NCBI GenBank assembly: GCA_019155205.2
Contig: JAHNZQ020000004.1
Span: 3,793,644 to 3,840,117 of the forward strand
DNA: 46,474 nucleotides
Direction of reading: 5' to 3'
From: Gracilaria vermiculophylla
Taxonomy: Eukaryota; Rhodophyta; Florideophyceae; Gracilariales; Gracilariaceae
In this document: positions 1 to 10,133 of the stretch, piece by piece
Layout: every line of letters starts with the position of its first letter
How positions within the stretch are numbered: the stretch's first letter is position 1
Made by a program: the position numbers and the translations under genes
Notes under the pieces: model-generated
The model's database searches: none
What the model saw: the letters and a program-made list of their open reading frames with translations, nothing else
Told to the model about the DNA's origin: nothing

Positions 1-2
1 AG

Positions 3-878
3 TCCTTCGTAGGGCTTGAAATGGAACGGAGTAGGAATGGCATTAAGGTCCAGCAATCGAGGTACGTCGATAACATGTTGAGAGAGTATGGGCTCTCCAA
101 CTCTAATTATGCTAGGACGCCATTGCCATCTCCATGTGACTTGAGCAGTCGTGGCGACAATGAGAAGAGTATGTCGCCTGCGCTTCACGGTCGCTACCGA
201 AAGATGGTAGGAAATTTGATGTACCTGGCCGTTTCTTCACGCCCAGACATCATGTTTGCAGCTTCAATGCTGGCAAGACAGGTTCACGACCCGTGCATCA
301 GGCATATGGGTTTAGCCGAGAGAGTTATAAGGTACCTAAAGGGTACGAAGGGTATTTGTTTGTTTTTTCCCTCTGATGTATCGGCGCCAATGGAAGCATA
401 TTGTGATGCAGACTGGGCCGGTTGTCGTGAGACAAGAAGGTCTACGACTGGCATATTGGTCAAGGAGAATGAAGCACCGATCATGTGGACGACTAAGAAG
501 CAAACGTTGATTGCGTTGTCGTCGGGAGAAGCTGAGCACATTGCGCTCTCCTATTGTTGTAAGACGTTAACTTGTCTGCGAAGATTGTTCTTCGAAATGC
601 GCACAGATGAAGTGCTAAGTGAATGTGAACCTAGGATGTACCCAATCGCATTGTATTGCGATGGCACAATGGCAGCCTCTATTGCTGCGAAGCCAAAGAC
701 TTCTGAAAGGAACAAACATATTGCATTGAAGTACCACCGTGTCAAAGAACTGGTGAAGAATGGCGTTGTGCAATTGAATAAGATCGACACGAGTTTGCAA
801 CCCGCCGATGTGTTGACAAAAGCTTTGAAAGCTGATAAGCTTGAGAAATACCGTCTGCTTTGTGGCTTGAGAGCTTAA
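3..878 (+). CDS. Copia retrotransposon pol, C-terminal part (end of RT and RNase H), open at window start
   Basis: The reading frame is open from the first bases and stops at 878, so only the 3' end of a Ty1/copia polyprotein is present. The start reads like the end of the reverse transcriptase (GLEMERSRNGIKVQQSRYV, then YRKMVGNLMYLAVSSRPDI). RNase H follows, with the acidic residues in YCDADWAG, SSGEAEHIAL and ALYCDGTMAA, and the family's closing motif QPADVLTKAL. The frame has no stop or frameshift over 290 codons, so this end may have been active recently. The product would copy retrotransposon RNA into DNA in cytoplasmic virus-like particles. It differs clearly from the GalEa-like Copia at 9802-15547. 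Confidence 0.93.
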   Translation, partial: SFVGLEMERSRNGIKVQQSRYVDNMLREYGLSNSNYARTPLPSPCDLSSRGDNEKSMSPALHGRYRKMVGNLMYLAVSSRPDIMFAASMLARQVHDPCIRHMGLAERVIRYLKGTKGICLFFPSDVSAPMEAYCDADWAGCRETRRSTTGILVKENEAPIMWTTKKQTLIALSSGEAEHIALSYCCKTLTCLRRLFFEMRTDEVLSECEPRMYPIALYCDGTMAASIAAKPKTSERNKHIALKYHRVKELVKNGVVQLNKIDTSLQPADVLTKALKADKLEKYRLLCGLRA

Positions 879-1816
879 GGTTTTTGTACTAACTATATTT
901 GTTTTTGTCTATTACTATGCGTTTCACAGATCTTTGTTTTGTGTGTATCCATTCGTCTTTAAGTTGTTTTGAGCGCTATACCTTTTCCTCATGTCATGAG
1001 TTTTGTCCCAAAGGGTTTTATCACGACAAAGGTTTTTAACGGTAGACGCTACGTTGACTATTGTAGTTTATACGCAACACATGCATTAGGTATTATGTTT
1101 GCGAGGGACGGTGAATGACCAGATGCTGGCCGCGCACTGGAACGGGCAACAGTATCCACCCGTTCCACCCGACAGTGCAAAATAAACACACGGCCGGCGA
1201 TTCCGTCCCGCCCGACTCTCTGGAGTCAAGCGGCCGATCCTTTCATCCCCGGGGACGGAGTAAAACAGTAAAAAAGTTTTTTGCTCAGCAGTTCATCTCC
1301 AACGGGAGAAAAAAGAAAGCAAATTTTTGAACAAGCTTAGAAATTCGAATCAAATGCTTAACATTTGGTTAAGAAACCGGAACCTGTTCATATCTCCTGA
1401 GAAAAATGAGTATCCGCGTGCATAAGTTTAACTGGCTAAAACGAGTTTGTTTTGGTGCTAACAAACCGAAACACACTCCTTTCAGCGCTCTGTTACTTCC
1501 ATCTTCACATGTACAGGGACTTACAACCTTCCTACGACCCAATTAGATAACGAAAGACAAGATATTACAAGATGGACGCTAAGAAAACTTCAGCAGGAGA
1601 TTCCAGCTTTTTTCCGCAGTTAAACACTGCTGTAGACAAAGCCTACTTCAAAACTTCCGAAGGTCCCATCTTGGGCACAGATCCGAAGAGGCAACTGTTA
1701 TTCGAAAGCGTTGCGAAGCTTTACAACTACATTTGTAAGCCAACAAACCACATTTTACGATTGAATGAATCCATGGGCAACCGCGTTAAGCTTTTCATAA
1801 CAAAGTGCACTCTTTT
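879..1816 (+). other. Copia 3' untranslated region and probable 3' LTR start; no firm gene
   Basis: After the pol stop there is a stretch resembling the usual Copia 3' internal region (tgtcccaaagggttt followed by aaggtttttaac near 1005-1040). A purine-rich tract, gcgaggga, lies at 1101-1108, and an LTR-like TG at about 1112 follows it. An AATAAA lies near 1181. I could not find a matching LTR end or a second copy, so the LTR boundary is unproven. A short ORF at 1572-1844 matches nothing I recognise and is cut by the Gypsy LTR at 1817. Confidence 0.4.
1572..1816 (+). pseudogene. Unrecognised short ORF truncated by LTR insertion
   Basis: An ATG-started frame of about 82 codons runs into the LTR that begins at 1817 and stops 8 codons inside it. 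I recognise no domain. It could be the first part of a retroelement gag, because it lies some 450 bp after the presumed Copia LTR start, or a chance frame. Its right-hand continuation was not found beyond 7044. Confidence 0.2.
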
Positions 1817-2369
1817 TGTTGTACAGTGGCTCTTAAGGAAATAGGGTGGTTTGGCCTTATGGTATAGTATTCCTAAAGAGGGCTCGTGCTTTATTTGCTG
1901 GGCCACGTGGTGCACAATTCTGCTTACGTGCGCTACAGTATCCTTGAGGAACGGTAGAATTATTATTTAATTTAGTTAATTTATGCAGGTAATTAGTACA
2001 GCAGCGAGACTTGCCGAGGCGAGCTCCCGGCTTGATACTTAATCTGACGGTTGAGCTCCACCTCTTGGGAAGTAAAGACAAGCACCCTTGAGTCTTCATC
2101 TACTTTTCCGGTTGGAGTCTCTCGTCGATCAACACAGGTTTCTAAGCCGCCGATCCCAAGGTCGCATCATAGCAGCGCCTGTAGGAGCATTGTCCGCCCA
2201 GTTTACCTCCCGTTCCGCTTGGTGTTTGTGGATCTTCTTTCAGAATTCCCCCCGCTCGCGACAGCGGATACCGGAGACCACCTTTAAGAATACGCGCCTT
2301 TGGAGTCAACAAAAACTCCTAACGGACGTTGTGCTTTACTATCTCGACAAAAGGGCTGACAGTACCACA
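1817..2369 (+). repeat. LTR A (left arm, 5' LTR)
   Basis: It is a 553-bp LTR starting TGTTGTACAGTGG and ending GTACCACA, so its tips form a near inverted repeat. The same sequence recurs, diverged, at 6488-7044 (inverted) and at 14335-14767 (solo copy with a target duplication). The solo copy fixes both LTR ends. Confidence 0.85.
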
Positions 2370-2371
2370 GC

Positions 2372-2382
2372 TGGTCTCCCGA
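2372..2382 (+). other. Primer binding site of the Gypsy-like element, left arm
   Basis: Two bases after LTR A lies tggtctcccga. It starts with TGG, complementary to a tRNA CCA end. The same 11 bases lie at the same spacing beside LTR B (6475-6485, minus strand), although the surrounding sequence has diverged. Confidence 0.7.
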
Positions 2383-2525
2383 CTTTGAAGGTCACATTTC
2401 CTAAATGATTCGCCTAAGTCGCAGCAGAACCGTGTTTCTAGTTTGCAACGACCCACTCACAACAGTGGAATTCTTCCTTAAAGTGATTCAGAAGTGGAAG
2501 AGAATCACCCCTGACCTCCTCCTCT

Positions 2526-5265
2526 ATGGACCCCTCAGAACCTCCAATGGAAACCCCCCCTACATGATCCTCAAGCAACAGACTCCGTTGGTGGTCGCAG
2601 CACGTACAGCGCTCCCCAGGAGATGGCCGCCAGACTGAAGGACACTACAAGTCTCCTTCGGAATCCTGGCTCCTCTGTGGAGCGTTTCTGGAATTGCCTT
2701 AGGAGATTGCATCATCTGAGGCAAGCGGAATCCCCCGTGACATCTCTGGAGAACGCCGATGTGGAGATTGAAGAACCACACACGGCATCGCAGTCGCCAC
2801 CTCATGAGCTGCAGGGACGGAAACACCCGGAGGTTTACTCCTTCCTGGAATCACTGGCCTCGTGCTTTCCGGACTGGCTCTCACAAGAGCTGGTCGAAAG
2901 AATACCTGCTGGTGTTGAAGCCCACTTCGGAGCGCACCTCCACGTCTTGGTGGAGGAAATTGCAACGGAGAGCACTCACCGTGCTGTGGATGCTTTGCTG
3001 GACTCCGACTCTTTCCCTGAAGTGATCTCAGATGTTATCCATGCGTAGTTTCGTTCCCAAACCGCACAGCTGCTCCCCGCAGCGGCGTTTCAAAGTTATT
3101 CTTCTGTACAAGAGAGGTTCTCTCTATCAACTCCTAAGGTGACCGCGGGTAGAGAAGGACAGGATACTGCCAATCCCTACGCCAGAGGAGGAACGGATAC
3201 TGCCGTAGGGAAACGGGACCACCTCAGGAATCTTTCTGTGCACCGTCTGGATCTAACGACCCGCGGAGGAGGACAGGATACCGTTCGCGAAGAAATTCAC
3301 CTAAGGGGAGAAGGACAGGAAACTTCTTGGATGGATCACGATAACGGGAGTAGCGTCAGTAACCCAGACCACCTCAAGGAAAGACGCCGAAAGAAATGGA
3401 TTGAGAAAAGAAGAAAGCGAGACAAAGACTCTGAGAGAAACTCAGACTCCCAATCCGTGAACAGTTCCAGCTGGGAGGACAGTATATCTCCCAAGGAGAA
3501 GAGCAGAAGGGTCAGGAGGGTCGTCCCGCTTAACGACCTCTTCGCCAAAGTGGTGGATTATGACACCTACAGGTTGAATGATCGCTCCACTCTTGACGAC
3601 GCCTTGGTCGCTAAATGACTCACGAAAATGCAGCGCCACATGGACATTCAAATGAAGAAGCACTCCTTGTCAGGCGAAGACCCCATTTCGGTGTTGAATA
3701 TTCTTACGCGCTTCCGTTCAGCGTGTAACACCAATGGTGTCCATGAAGGTGGCGCCATATGGTGCTTTCAGTTGTACCGCACAGGCCAAGAGCACTCGCT
3801 GGTGCAGCTACCCCTCACGGGGGAGAGCACCAATGTGGATGATCCTGGAATGGAGATCTTGACGACGTCCCCAGAGGTAGTCAATTTCCTCGTTTAAAGG
3901 TACGCCACGGACGAGGTGATAGCCGATGCTGATGCTGACGTCACCTCCTATAGGCATAAAACCGGAATGACCGAGACCGAGTTCTCACTGAAGCTGTGGA
4001 CGAAGGCCCTACGGTGCAGGAACACGTACTCCGAACGGCGGATGAAATCGTTGTTTGTCGGGGGACTCCTTCCCTCGATACGCGTGAAGGTGCGCAATCA
4101 CCTGACAACGCACCCAAAGATCACCTATACGGAGCTGGCGCGTTTCGCGTAGTCCCATGGAGATACCCACCGTGCCACTCGTCGGAGCCATGCTCCACTT
4201 TCCGACAAACGGCGACCTCAAGGACCCGTCGGGCATCCGCCCTGACGTTGGACTCCAGCACCTCGGAGGAGGTCGACGAGCTCACGCTCGTAGGAGAGCA
4301 AGAGGCCCATACCCTCACATACGCATCCTCTCACGGAGCACCGTCTAGGACGAGGACACCCTCGTCTCCCACTTCATACGCCTCGGCAGGATCCTACAGG
4401 AGGGTCCGATTTGCGAACCCTCGAGGATACCCACCGCCTTGTAGGATTTGCTTGTCACGAGAGCCCGTACACTGTACGACTCTCACCCCGGCAATGAGGG
4501 CCGCCATCCTGCAGGAAAGAGAGAAAAACTTCCAGGACCTGAAGGGCACACCAACGGAGAGCGGAAGTTATCGAACTGCGTATCGCGACATCCGCTCCCC
4601 TCAAGGAAACTACAGTTACCGTGCTCCACCGGGAGTGCAGTCTGTCCTTCTTTCACTGGCTGGTACCCGCAACGCAGGTGCCGGTGCCCCAGCTGGTTGC
4701 ACTTCAAGGGAACACGTTGCATCGCGATGCACAACCACAGAAGCCGTCCCCGCCTGGAACCCAGCCCCTCGCCAACCAGGAAAACCCTCAGAGCCACGCG
4801 TAGAGGCTCCGCACGGCTCTCTAACATCGAGCCTCGGCTCCACGGAGGTCGCCTTTAGGAAAGGGGGAGAGGCCGTCTGCTCCGTCGACGCAAAATCGGC
4901 GGGCCCTCCAATCCCGTTGGACCTATTGGACACCTTTGAGGATTCTGTTTGCACTCTCCGCCGTGAGAACTACAAGGTATTCGCCTGTATAGGATGTTTC
5001 CCGCTCGCATCCACCACGGTTTGCGCTATCCTCGATACCGGAGCTGGCCCCAATCTGGTGCGTTCCGACGTGATCCCGCGGTCTTCGTTCAGCTCCTTGA
5101 GGACTGGCAAGCTCCCAACGGTGCGCGATACGTCGCGTCGAGCATTGACCATCCTCGGCGCAATCCCCCTGTACCTCCGGTTGGGCTCCTTACAAGTAAA
5201 AGTGTGGTTCGTCGTGACGACCTGCTTGGCCGCACAGTGCATATTGGGCACTTCCTTCGTCGTAA
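2526..5265 (+). pseudogene. Gypsy-like gag-protease, decayed
   Basis: A retroelement polyprotein is broken by stops and frame changes. Recognisable pieces are an N-terminal gag segment (2623-3048, with VEEIATEST), a basic/acidic linker (3139-3618), a gag core (3916-4152, with KLWTKALRCRNTY and FVGGLLPSIRVKVRNHL), a Cys/His-rich stretch (CRICLSREPVHC, near 4440) and a retropepsin with catalytic motif ILDTGAGPNLVR (Asp codon at 5034) ending in ILGTSFV near 5250. Gag coats the RNA particle and the protease matures it. The frame then runs antisense into the inverted right arm, so the last residues before the stop at 5330 are not native. The gag pattern favours Ty3/Gypsy, but reverse transcriptase is missing, so the superfamily is inferred. 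Confidence 0.7.
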
Positions 5266-6311
5266 CGAGTTGGGCGATAATTAAACCGAGAGGTTTCATT
5301 ATCTTCCATTTTGTGGAGGAGATCGTTTAGACGGACAACCTTGTTGACCCTTCTGCTTTTCTGCTTAGGAGGTATAATGTCCTCCGAGCTGGAGCTGCTT
5401 ACGGACTCAGGATCAGAGATTCACTCTGAATCGGTGTCTCTCCTTCTGCTTTTCTCCCACCGTTTCATTCGGCGTCTTTTCTTTGGGTCGTCTGGGTGAC
5501 TGACGATACCCCCGCTATCGCGATTCATATAAGGAGTATCCTGTCTTTCTCTCCTTTAGTAAGGCAATACGCGACCGGTAACAGGTCTTTCTTCGTGAGG
5601 CGACTGGTCCAGACGGGTCAAGGAAATCTTCTTGAGGTATTCTCGTTTCCTAACGGCAGTAACCTTTCCTTCTCTAGCGTAAGTGGGTGGCTGTAATCTG
5701 TCCTTCTCTGCCCGGGGTCACCTTAGACATCAATAGAATGAACCTCTCCTGTACGTAACAGTGATTTTTAAATGCTGCTGCAGGGAACAGCTGCGCAGTT
5801 TGAGAACGAATCTCCGCCTGGATATCATCTGAAATCACCTCTTCGAAAGGGTTAGAATCCAGCAAATGATTCACGGCACGGTGAGCACTCTCCCTTGCGA
5901 TTTCCTCTACAAGAGCGTAACGTCGCGCCCCGAAGTGTGTCCGAACACCTGCAGAAGTTCTTTCGACAAGCTCATACGCGAGCCATTCCGAAACTCTCGG
6001 GGCCAGGGACTCCAAGAGTGAGTTAGCCTCCGGGTGTTCCCGTCCCTGCAGTTCCCGAGGTGGCGGCTGCGATGCCATGTGCGGCTCTTAAACCTCCCGG
6101 TCGGCGTTGTGTAGGGGTGTCGGGGGGATTTTGCTTGCCTTCGATCGTGCACCCTTCTATGGAGATTCCCGAAATGCTCCGCAGAGGAGCCAGGGTTCCT
6201 TAGGAGACTTTCAGGGTCCTGTAGCCTGACGACCATTTCCTGGGGAGCGCTGCGCGTGCTGTGCCGTCCAACGGAGTCGGTTGCTTGAATGTCGTGTAAG
6301 GGAGTTTCCAT
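5265..6311 (-). pseudogene. Gag fragment of the inverted right arm
   Basis: Read on the minus strand, this encodes the same gag N-terminus as the left arm. ELQGREHPEANSLLESLAP and VEEIARESAHRAV parallel ELQGRKHPEVYSFLESLAS and VEEIATESTHRAV of the left arm. The region 5674-6078 is one open frame, and others are offset by frameshifts. Homology to the left arm stops near 5265, where the protease end of the left arm begins on the other strand. The arms differ at many positions, so they are two independent copies, not a fresh duplication. Confidence 0.7.
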
Positions 6312-6474
6312 TTTAGGCTCTGGGGCGTCTGTATAGGAGTAGGTCGAGGGTGATTTCCTTCCACTCCCAAGTCACCTTTAGGATGAATTCCATTCTTGGA
6401 TTCCAATCGGAGCAAGCTAACAACAATGCTCTGTGGCGATTCTTGAGATTCCTTTCGGAAACTGGCCTTCATAT

Positions 6475-6485
6475 TCGGGAGACCA
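6475..6485 (-). other. Primer binding site of the right arm
   Basis: The minus strand reads tggtctcccga, two bases inside LTR B. It is identical to the site at 2372-2382 and at the same spacing from its LTR. Confidence 0.65.
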
Positions 6486-6487
6486 GT

Positions 6488-7044
6488 TGTGGTATCGTGA
6501 GTTCTATTTACGGGGTGATAGCGTACAACGTCCGTTGGGTGGTGACTCCGAAGGCGCGAGTTCCTAAAGATGGTCTCCGGTGCTCGCTATCACGAGACGG
6601 GAGAATCGTTAAAGTGGGTTCGCAATCACCAAGCGAAAAAGGGGGTTCCCTGCGCGGACAATGTTTCTACAAGCGCTGCTATGAGGCAACATCGGGACCG
6701 GCGGCTTAGAAACCTGAAGGCTTTTGACAAGAGTCTTCAACCAGCAAAAATTAGAAGAAGACTCACGGATGCTTGGTTTACTTCCCCCAAAGGTGGGACT
6801 CAAGTGGAAGATTACGTATAGTGCCGTGAGCCTGCCTCGTCCGGTCCCACTACTGCACACTAGTCTCTTTTCCTATATTAATTAACGAAAACTAATCTAA
6901 ATTCTATAATTCGTCAGGAGTACTGTGGTGCGCGGCGGCCGAATATTTCAACACGCGGCTTAGTTTATAAAATACGAACGCTCCTTAGGAACACTTCATT
7001 ATAAAACGACAAGACTATCTCACCTCATGATCCACTGTAATACA
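6488..7044 (-). repeat. LTR B (right arm, inverted and diverged)
   Basis: On the minus strand it starts TGTATTACAGTGG and ends ATACCACA. It aligns with LTR A over its full length, best in the half nearest the primer site (around 6535-6830) and more loosely towards the outer tip. Confidence 0.75.
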
Positions 7045-7333
7045 CGAGGCACCACACATTCAGCCATCCACGTTGTGGCGATCTTTCGTACACCCCTCCC
7101 GCCAAGTGCAGCTTGGGCAACCTCGGTCTTAAACCCGAAATTATCGTCTTGTTCTCTCGTGAGGGCTCTACCGCCAAACTATCTCTGCGGAGGAAGATTC
7201 GGACGTCTTCATGTGCCTCTTCCGCTTGCAGGATATTGCGCTAGAAAACAAAAAAAATATGCTTTGGGAAATTCAATAGATCCTTGAATTTTTCATGTGC
7301 AATGCTGATGCAACGTTTTTGCATCAAAGTTAT

Positions 7334-7859
7334 TTACTGTTCTACAGTAAAACTGTGTGATGCATTTCCGAAACTTTTTAATAGAAGTTTTGAGTTCAAG
7401 AACTGTCTGATATCGAATACCATGCGCAAAAACCACACTAGCTGGTAGTCCCAAAATGTTTCGATTGGGTTCAAATCTGGCAAGCGTGCCGGCCGGTTTA
7501 AAACATATAAGTTTGATTCTTGTGGCCGGTTTTTGCCTAGAGATGCAGCTGGTGCAGGCGCATGATCCTGCTGAAGAATAACGTTTTCTTCACGCAAACA
7601 GAAAACAAATAGTAGAAGAAAAAATTGTGTAGCATTAATTTATTATTTTTCTACATTCATGGATATTTCAATAAGTACAATATCAGAAAGACCTTATTTA
7701 AAAATGCCATCCGAGGTCACTAGTGATCCTCTTTCAAAATTTATGGTGCGGGCGGGCTTTACAGGGTTTTTAACGAAGATCATACTATTAAAATATGTAA
7801 CAAATAGTCCTTTCCACCCAGATGGAACCTTTTTTGTCGGTAATAATGAGAGTTTTCCA
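7334..7859 (-). pseudogene. Tc1/mariner transposase fragment (catalytic C-terminal half)
   Basis: The minus strand shows the family signature NVILQQDHAPA (second catalytic Asp), then RPARLPDLNPIETFW with the third acidic residue, typical of a DD34E transposase of Tc1 type. Upstream (7600-7859) the homology continues in other frames with stops, and a first-Asp region (ITDKK) lies close to 7840, next to the hAT-like insertion. The enzyme would cut and paste its element at TA sites. Frame breaks and two insertions make it non-functional. Confidence 0.8.
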
Positions 7860-8611
7860 TTGTTTCCGTAGAGCAACGCCCGGTATCGGGGAACTTTGTG
7901 GGTTTGGTTCATAACCCCATTGGGGACTGGTACAGTATTTTATGATAGTAATGGCGCCGCATGGTGCGGATAGTACACGTGGACCACATAATGATTGCTA
8001 GAGGTGTGCCACGAATTGTGGGGATTTTACATATCTTTAGCACCCAATTTTGGGAGGCATGACACTGTGCGCTGCACAGTGTGGCAATACTTAGCGCACC
8101 GGCCTCGCGGCCGGCGCAAACAGTAAAGTCCCCCACCAAGGGTCTTGGTCCTAAGCTTCTACGCCTTCGGACGCTCTCTACTCCTCATCGGAGGGATTGC
8201 CCGTTGCACACGGTAGCTTAGCCGCCTTGCGTGTTATAGAACCCAACTTTTGGAGTGTTTCTATCGTTGTCACGTTCGTTCTCGTACGAGGTACAGTTCA
8301 GCGGATCTCCGGATAGCTCTACGCCCCTTTCCTTTTCCTCTTTCGCCCCGTGGCACCGCCACGCTCGCGCGACCCGCTACCACAGCAGGCCCGCGCTCCC
8401 CATTAGCTGGGCTCGTACCTCGCTAGAGGATTGCACCCGGGTCATTGCTTCTCCACTTGACGCCCTCTGCGCTAGTCGCGAAGGTGAGGCCCCGGTTTAC
8501 ACCCGGCTAGTTGTGCCTCACTGGAGGGTGCTCTGTTCGCTGCGCCGCCTCGAAGAGAGGTAGGTTCCGAACGCCTTCGTGGTCTTTTCCCCTTTGGGGC
8601 ATTGCACTACA
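7860..8611. mobile_element. Non-autonomous hAT-like insertion, 752 bp, in Tc1 element 1
   Basis: The perfect 8-bp direct repeat gttttcca (7852-7859 and 8612-8619) brackets 752 bp that break the Tc1 homology. Near the ends, TAGAGCAACGCCC (from 7869) and, on the other strand, TAGTGCAATGCCC (from about 8609) form an imperfect terminal inverted repeat. An 8-bp duplication and TAG-type ends are usual for hAT elements. The TIRs sit 2-9 bp inside the duplication, so the exact ends are uncertain. I saw no transposase. The interior is more GC-rich than its host and contains many CCCC..GGGG foldbacks. Confidence 0.65.
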
Positions 8612-8989
8612 GTTTTCCACCTACTTTTTCTTTGCACATCAAAAAATTGTCTTCTTCCTGTAATGATTTTCAAGAGAAAAGTAGTTTTTTATTTTTTAAT
8701 CTTTAGTGTATTTGATTTGTTTATTTTTTGAAATAAAGTTGATTTTGAAACATTGAGAATGAGATTCGTCACAAAATATTTTGAAAAACTTGTTTCTTTC
8801 AGGAAGCTTACTTTATATTTATCATTCGTATTCTGTATTGAGAGTTTAGGGGCGTACTGGAGATCATTTGAATCCGTGATGAATCGGTTTCTTATGAAGT
8901 CAGATATTTTCGTTTCACAACGCATTAGGTTATAGAGGATAGCACTTTCGAGTTTGTCGGCGTTTTAACTGAGGATTTGAAGCTGTTCT

Positions 8990-9635
8990 GATGGAAGCCC
9001 CTCACGGCAACTTGAAAATCCAATGCAATACTCTGCAGCGGCTTGCAAATTTACTCAGGTACTTGTCCCAACAGTGCCAGGTCTACCTGTGTTGGGTGCC
9101 GAGTCACTGTGGATTCCAGCAACATGAAGTCGTTGATGCCTTGGCAAAGTCCGGACTTAGGCTGCCGCTGCTGGCGCAAATAGAAGTTCCAATCGACTAC
9201 GCTGATGTGAAGACCCGACTTAAAGGAGAGCGTAGCCTTCGCAGTACAGCCTCTCGCTGTGATTTTTCGGCCTACAGCGAGATGGAGGCTCGGAAGGCCG
9301 AGGTCACGCTCGCACAGTTTTCTACGGGCCATGTACAGTCGCTGCATCTGGTTGCATCGTATATGGACGGAGACTCGAAACGGTGCAAGTGTGGCACCAA
9401 CGTCAAGAAAGACGTTGAACACGTGCTGTTTCGGTGTGCCCTGACCAACCAGTCCAGGAGGGCCGAACTACCGTAGCCGGAGAAACGAAGAGGTTACACG
9501 GTAAAAGAAATGGTTCGACAACGGCCGTGAAGATCTATGGCCTTTTCAGAGAGAGAGAGAAACTTATGTTGAATAGTTTTCCTAGCTTCTTGTAATAAAA
9601 GAAGCTGGGCCACAGTAAAGAAAAAGAAACAAAAA
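8990..9635 (+). mobile_element. 5'-truncated LINE insertion in Tc1 element 1
   Basis: A perfect 11-bp target duplication, gaagctgttct, flanks the insert (8979-8989 and 9636-9646). It ends 3' with an A-rich tail (aaagaaaaagaaacaaaaa). Removing insert and one repeat rejoins the Tc1 homology. 5' truncation plus an A-rich 3' tail are hallmarks of target-primed reverse transcription. Confidence 0.8.
8991..9476 (+). pseudogene. Non-LTR retrotransposon RNase H and C-terminal zinc knuckle, partial
   Basis: The frame starts inside an RNase HI domain. The motif WVPSHCGFQQHEVVDALAKSG-like segment at about residues 35-55 matches the C-terminal RNase H motif (His, Asp) of LINEs of the I/Tad type. Near the end, CKCGTNVKKDVEHVLFRC is a CCHC knuckle (C-x-C-x8-H-x4-C) common at the end of LINE ORF2 proteins. 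The upstream endonuclease and reverse transcriptase are absent through 5' truncation at insertion. The remaining 161 codons are uninterrupted, which suggests a fairly young copy. Confidence 0.8.
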
Positions 9636-9801
9636 GAAGCTGTTCTTACTTTGAAAGTGGAGAACAGTGAGCAATATATGATAGAAAAAAATGTGTATGT
9701 ATCTTTTTGAAACGATTGTACAGAGTCGATGTGCAAAAACTAGCTTTTACTACAGTTTTGGCCCACATATTAGGGGAAATATGATTTTGGAATGCACTGT
9801 A

Positions 9802-10126
9802 TATGAATTGGTCGACAAAGATAGAATACATCGACACAATTCGCCTTGGACAGAAGTCACGTAGGCAGTAAACCTTGTGTACGAGGTAATTGTTTATTTG
9901 GATGCCTCTTTCGTGCAATGAGTCTAGAGTTTATATGCACTTCAGCAGCGCAATTATTTCATAGACGAAGGAGAGTAAATGAAAGGAAATTCCAGGAGAG
10001 GCATGAACACGTAGTGGAAGAGGAGGAGAGGAAATACTAATGCAAATAATTGGAGAGGAGATGAAATATTTAGGGTAAAAGGAGAAGCCTGTCTCTTATC
10101 TTTCATCTTTCAACCTACCACTCATA
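9802..10126 (-). repeat. 3' LTR of the GalEa-like Copia
   Basis: It is a 325-bp direct repeat of 15230-15547 with scattered differences. The ends TATGAATTGG and CCACTCATA form an inverted repeat with TA..TA termini. On the minus strand the purine tract GGGGAAG (10127-10133) directly precedes it. Confidence 0.85.
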
Positions 10127-10133
10127 CTTCCCC
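10127..10133 (-). other. Polypurine tract of the GalEa-like Copia
   Basis: The minus strand reads GGGGAAG, abutting the 3' LTR. This is the expected place for the plus-strand DNA primer, 12 bp after the pol stop codon. Confidence 0.65.

Larger units (their letters stand above)
1817..7044. mobile_element. Two 5' fragments of an LTR retrotransposon (Gypsy-like) joined tail to tail
   Basis: An LTR, primer site and gag region run inward from 1817 on the plus strand. A diverged copy of the same LTR, primer site and gag runs inward from 7044 on the minus strand. Homology between the arms extends from the LTR tips to about 3590 on the left and 5265 on the right. Only the left arm continues, to the protease. 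No reverse transcriptase, integrase or RNase H is left. The outer 5-bp flanks (ctttt and cgagg) do not match, so the composite did not arrive as one ordinary integration. Confidence 0.75.
7235..9799 (-). mobile_element. Tc1/mariner element 1, degenerate, with two nested insertions
   Basis: The remains align with the second Tc1/mariner copy at 15768-17047 in three blocks: about 7235-7859, 8620-8989 and 9636-9799. The interruptions are a 752-bp hAT-like insert and a 646-bp LINE fragment, each flanked by a direct repeat of the Tc1 sequence. The right terminus (..gcactg before TA at 9800) with an inner gtttcaaaaa-type repeat is kept. The left terminal repeat is missing. The 190 bp between 7044 and here were not recognised. 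Confidence 0.75.

Noticed and set aside
5311..5499. Leucine-rich plus-strand frame near the retrotransposon junction, looking like a membrane protein
   Set aside because: It is the antisense of the Arg/Lys/Glu-rich gag linker; the same antisense frame occurs at 3336-3548.
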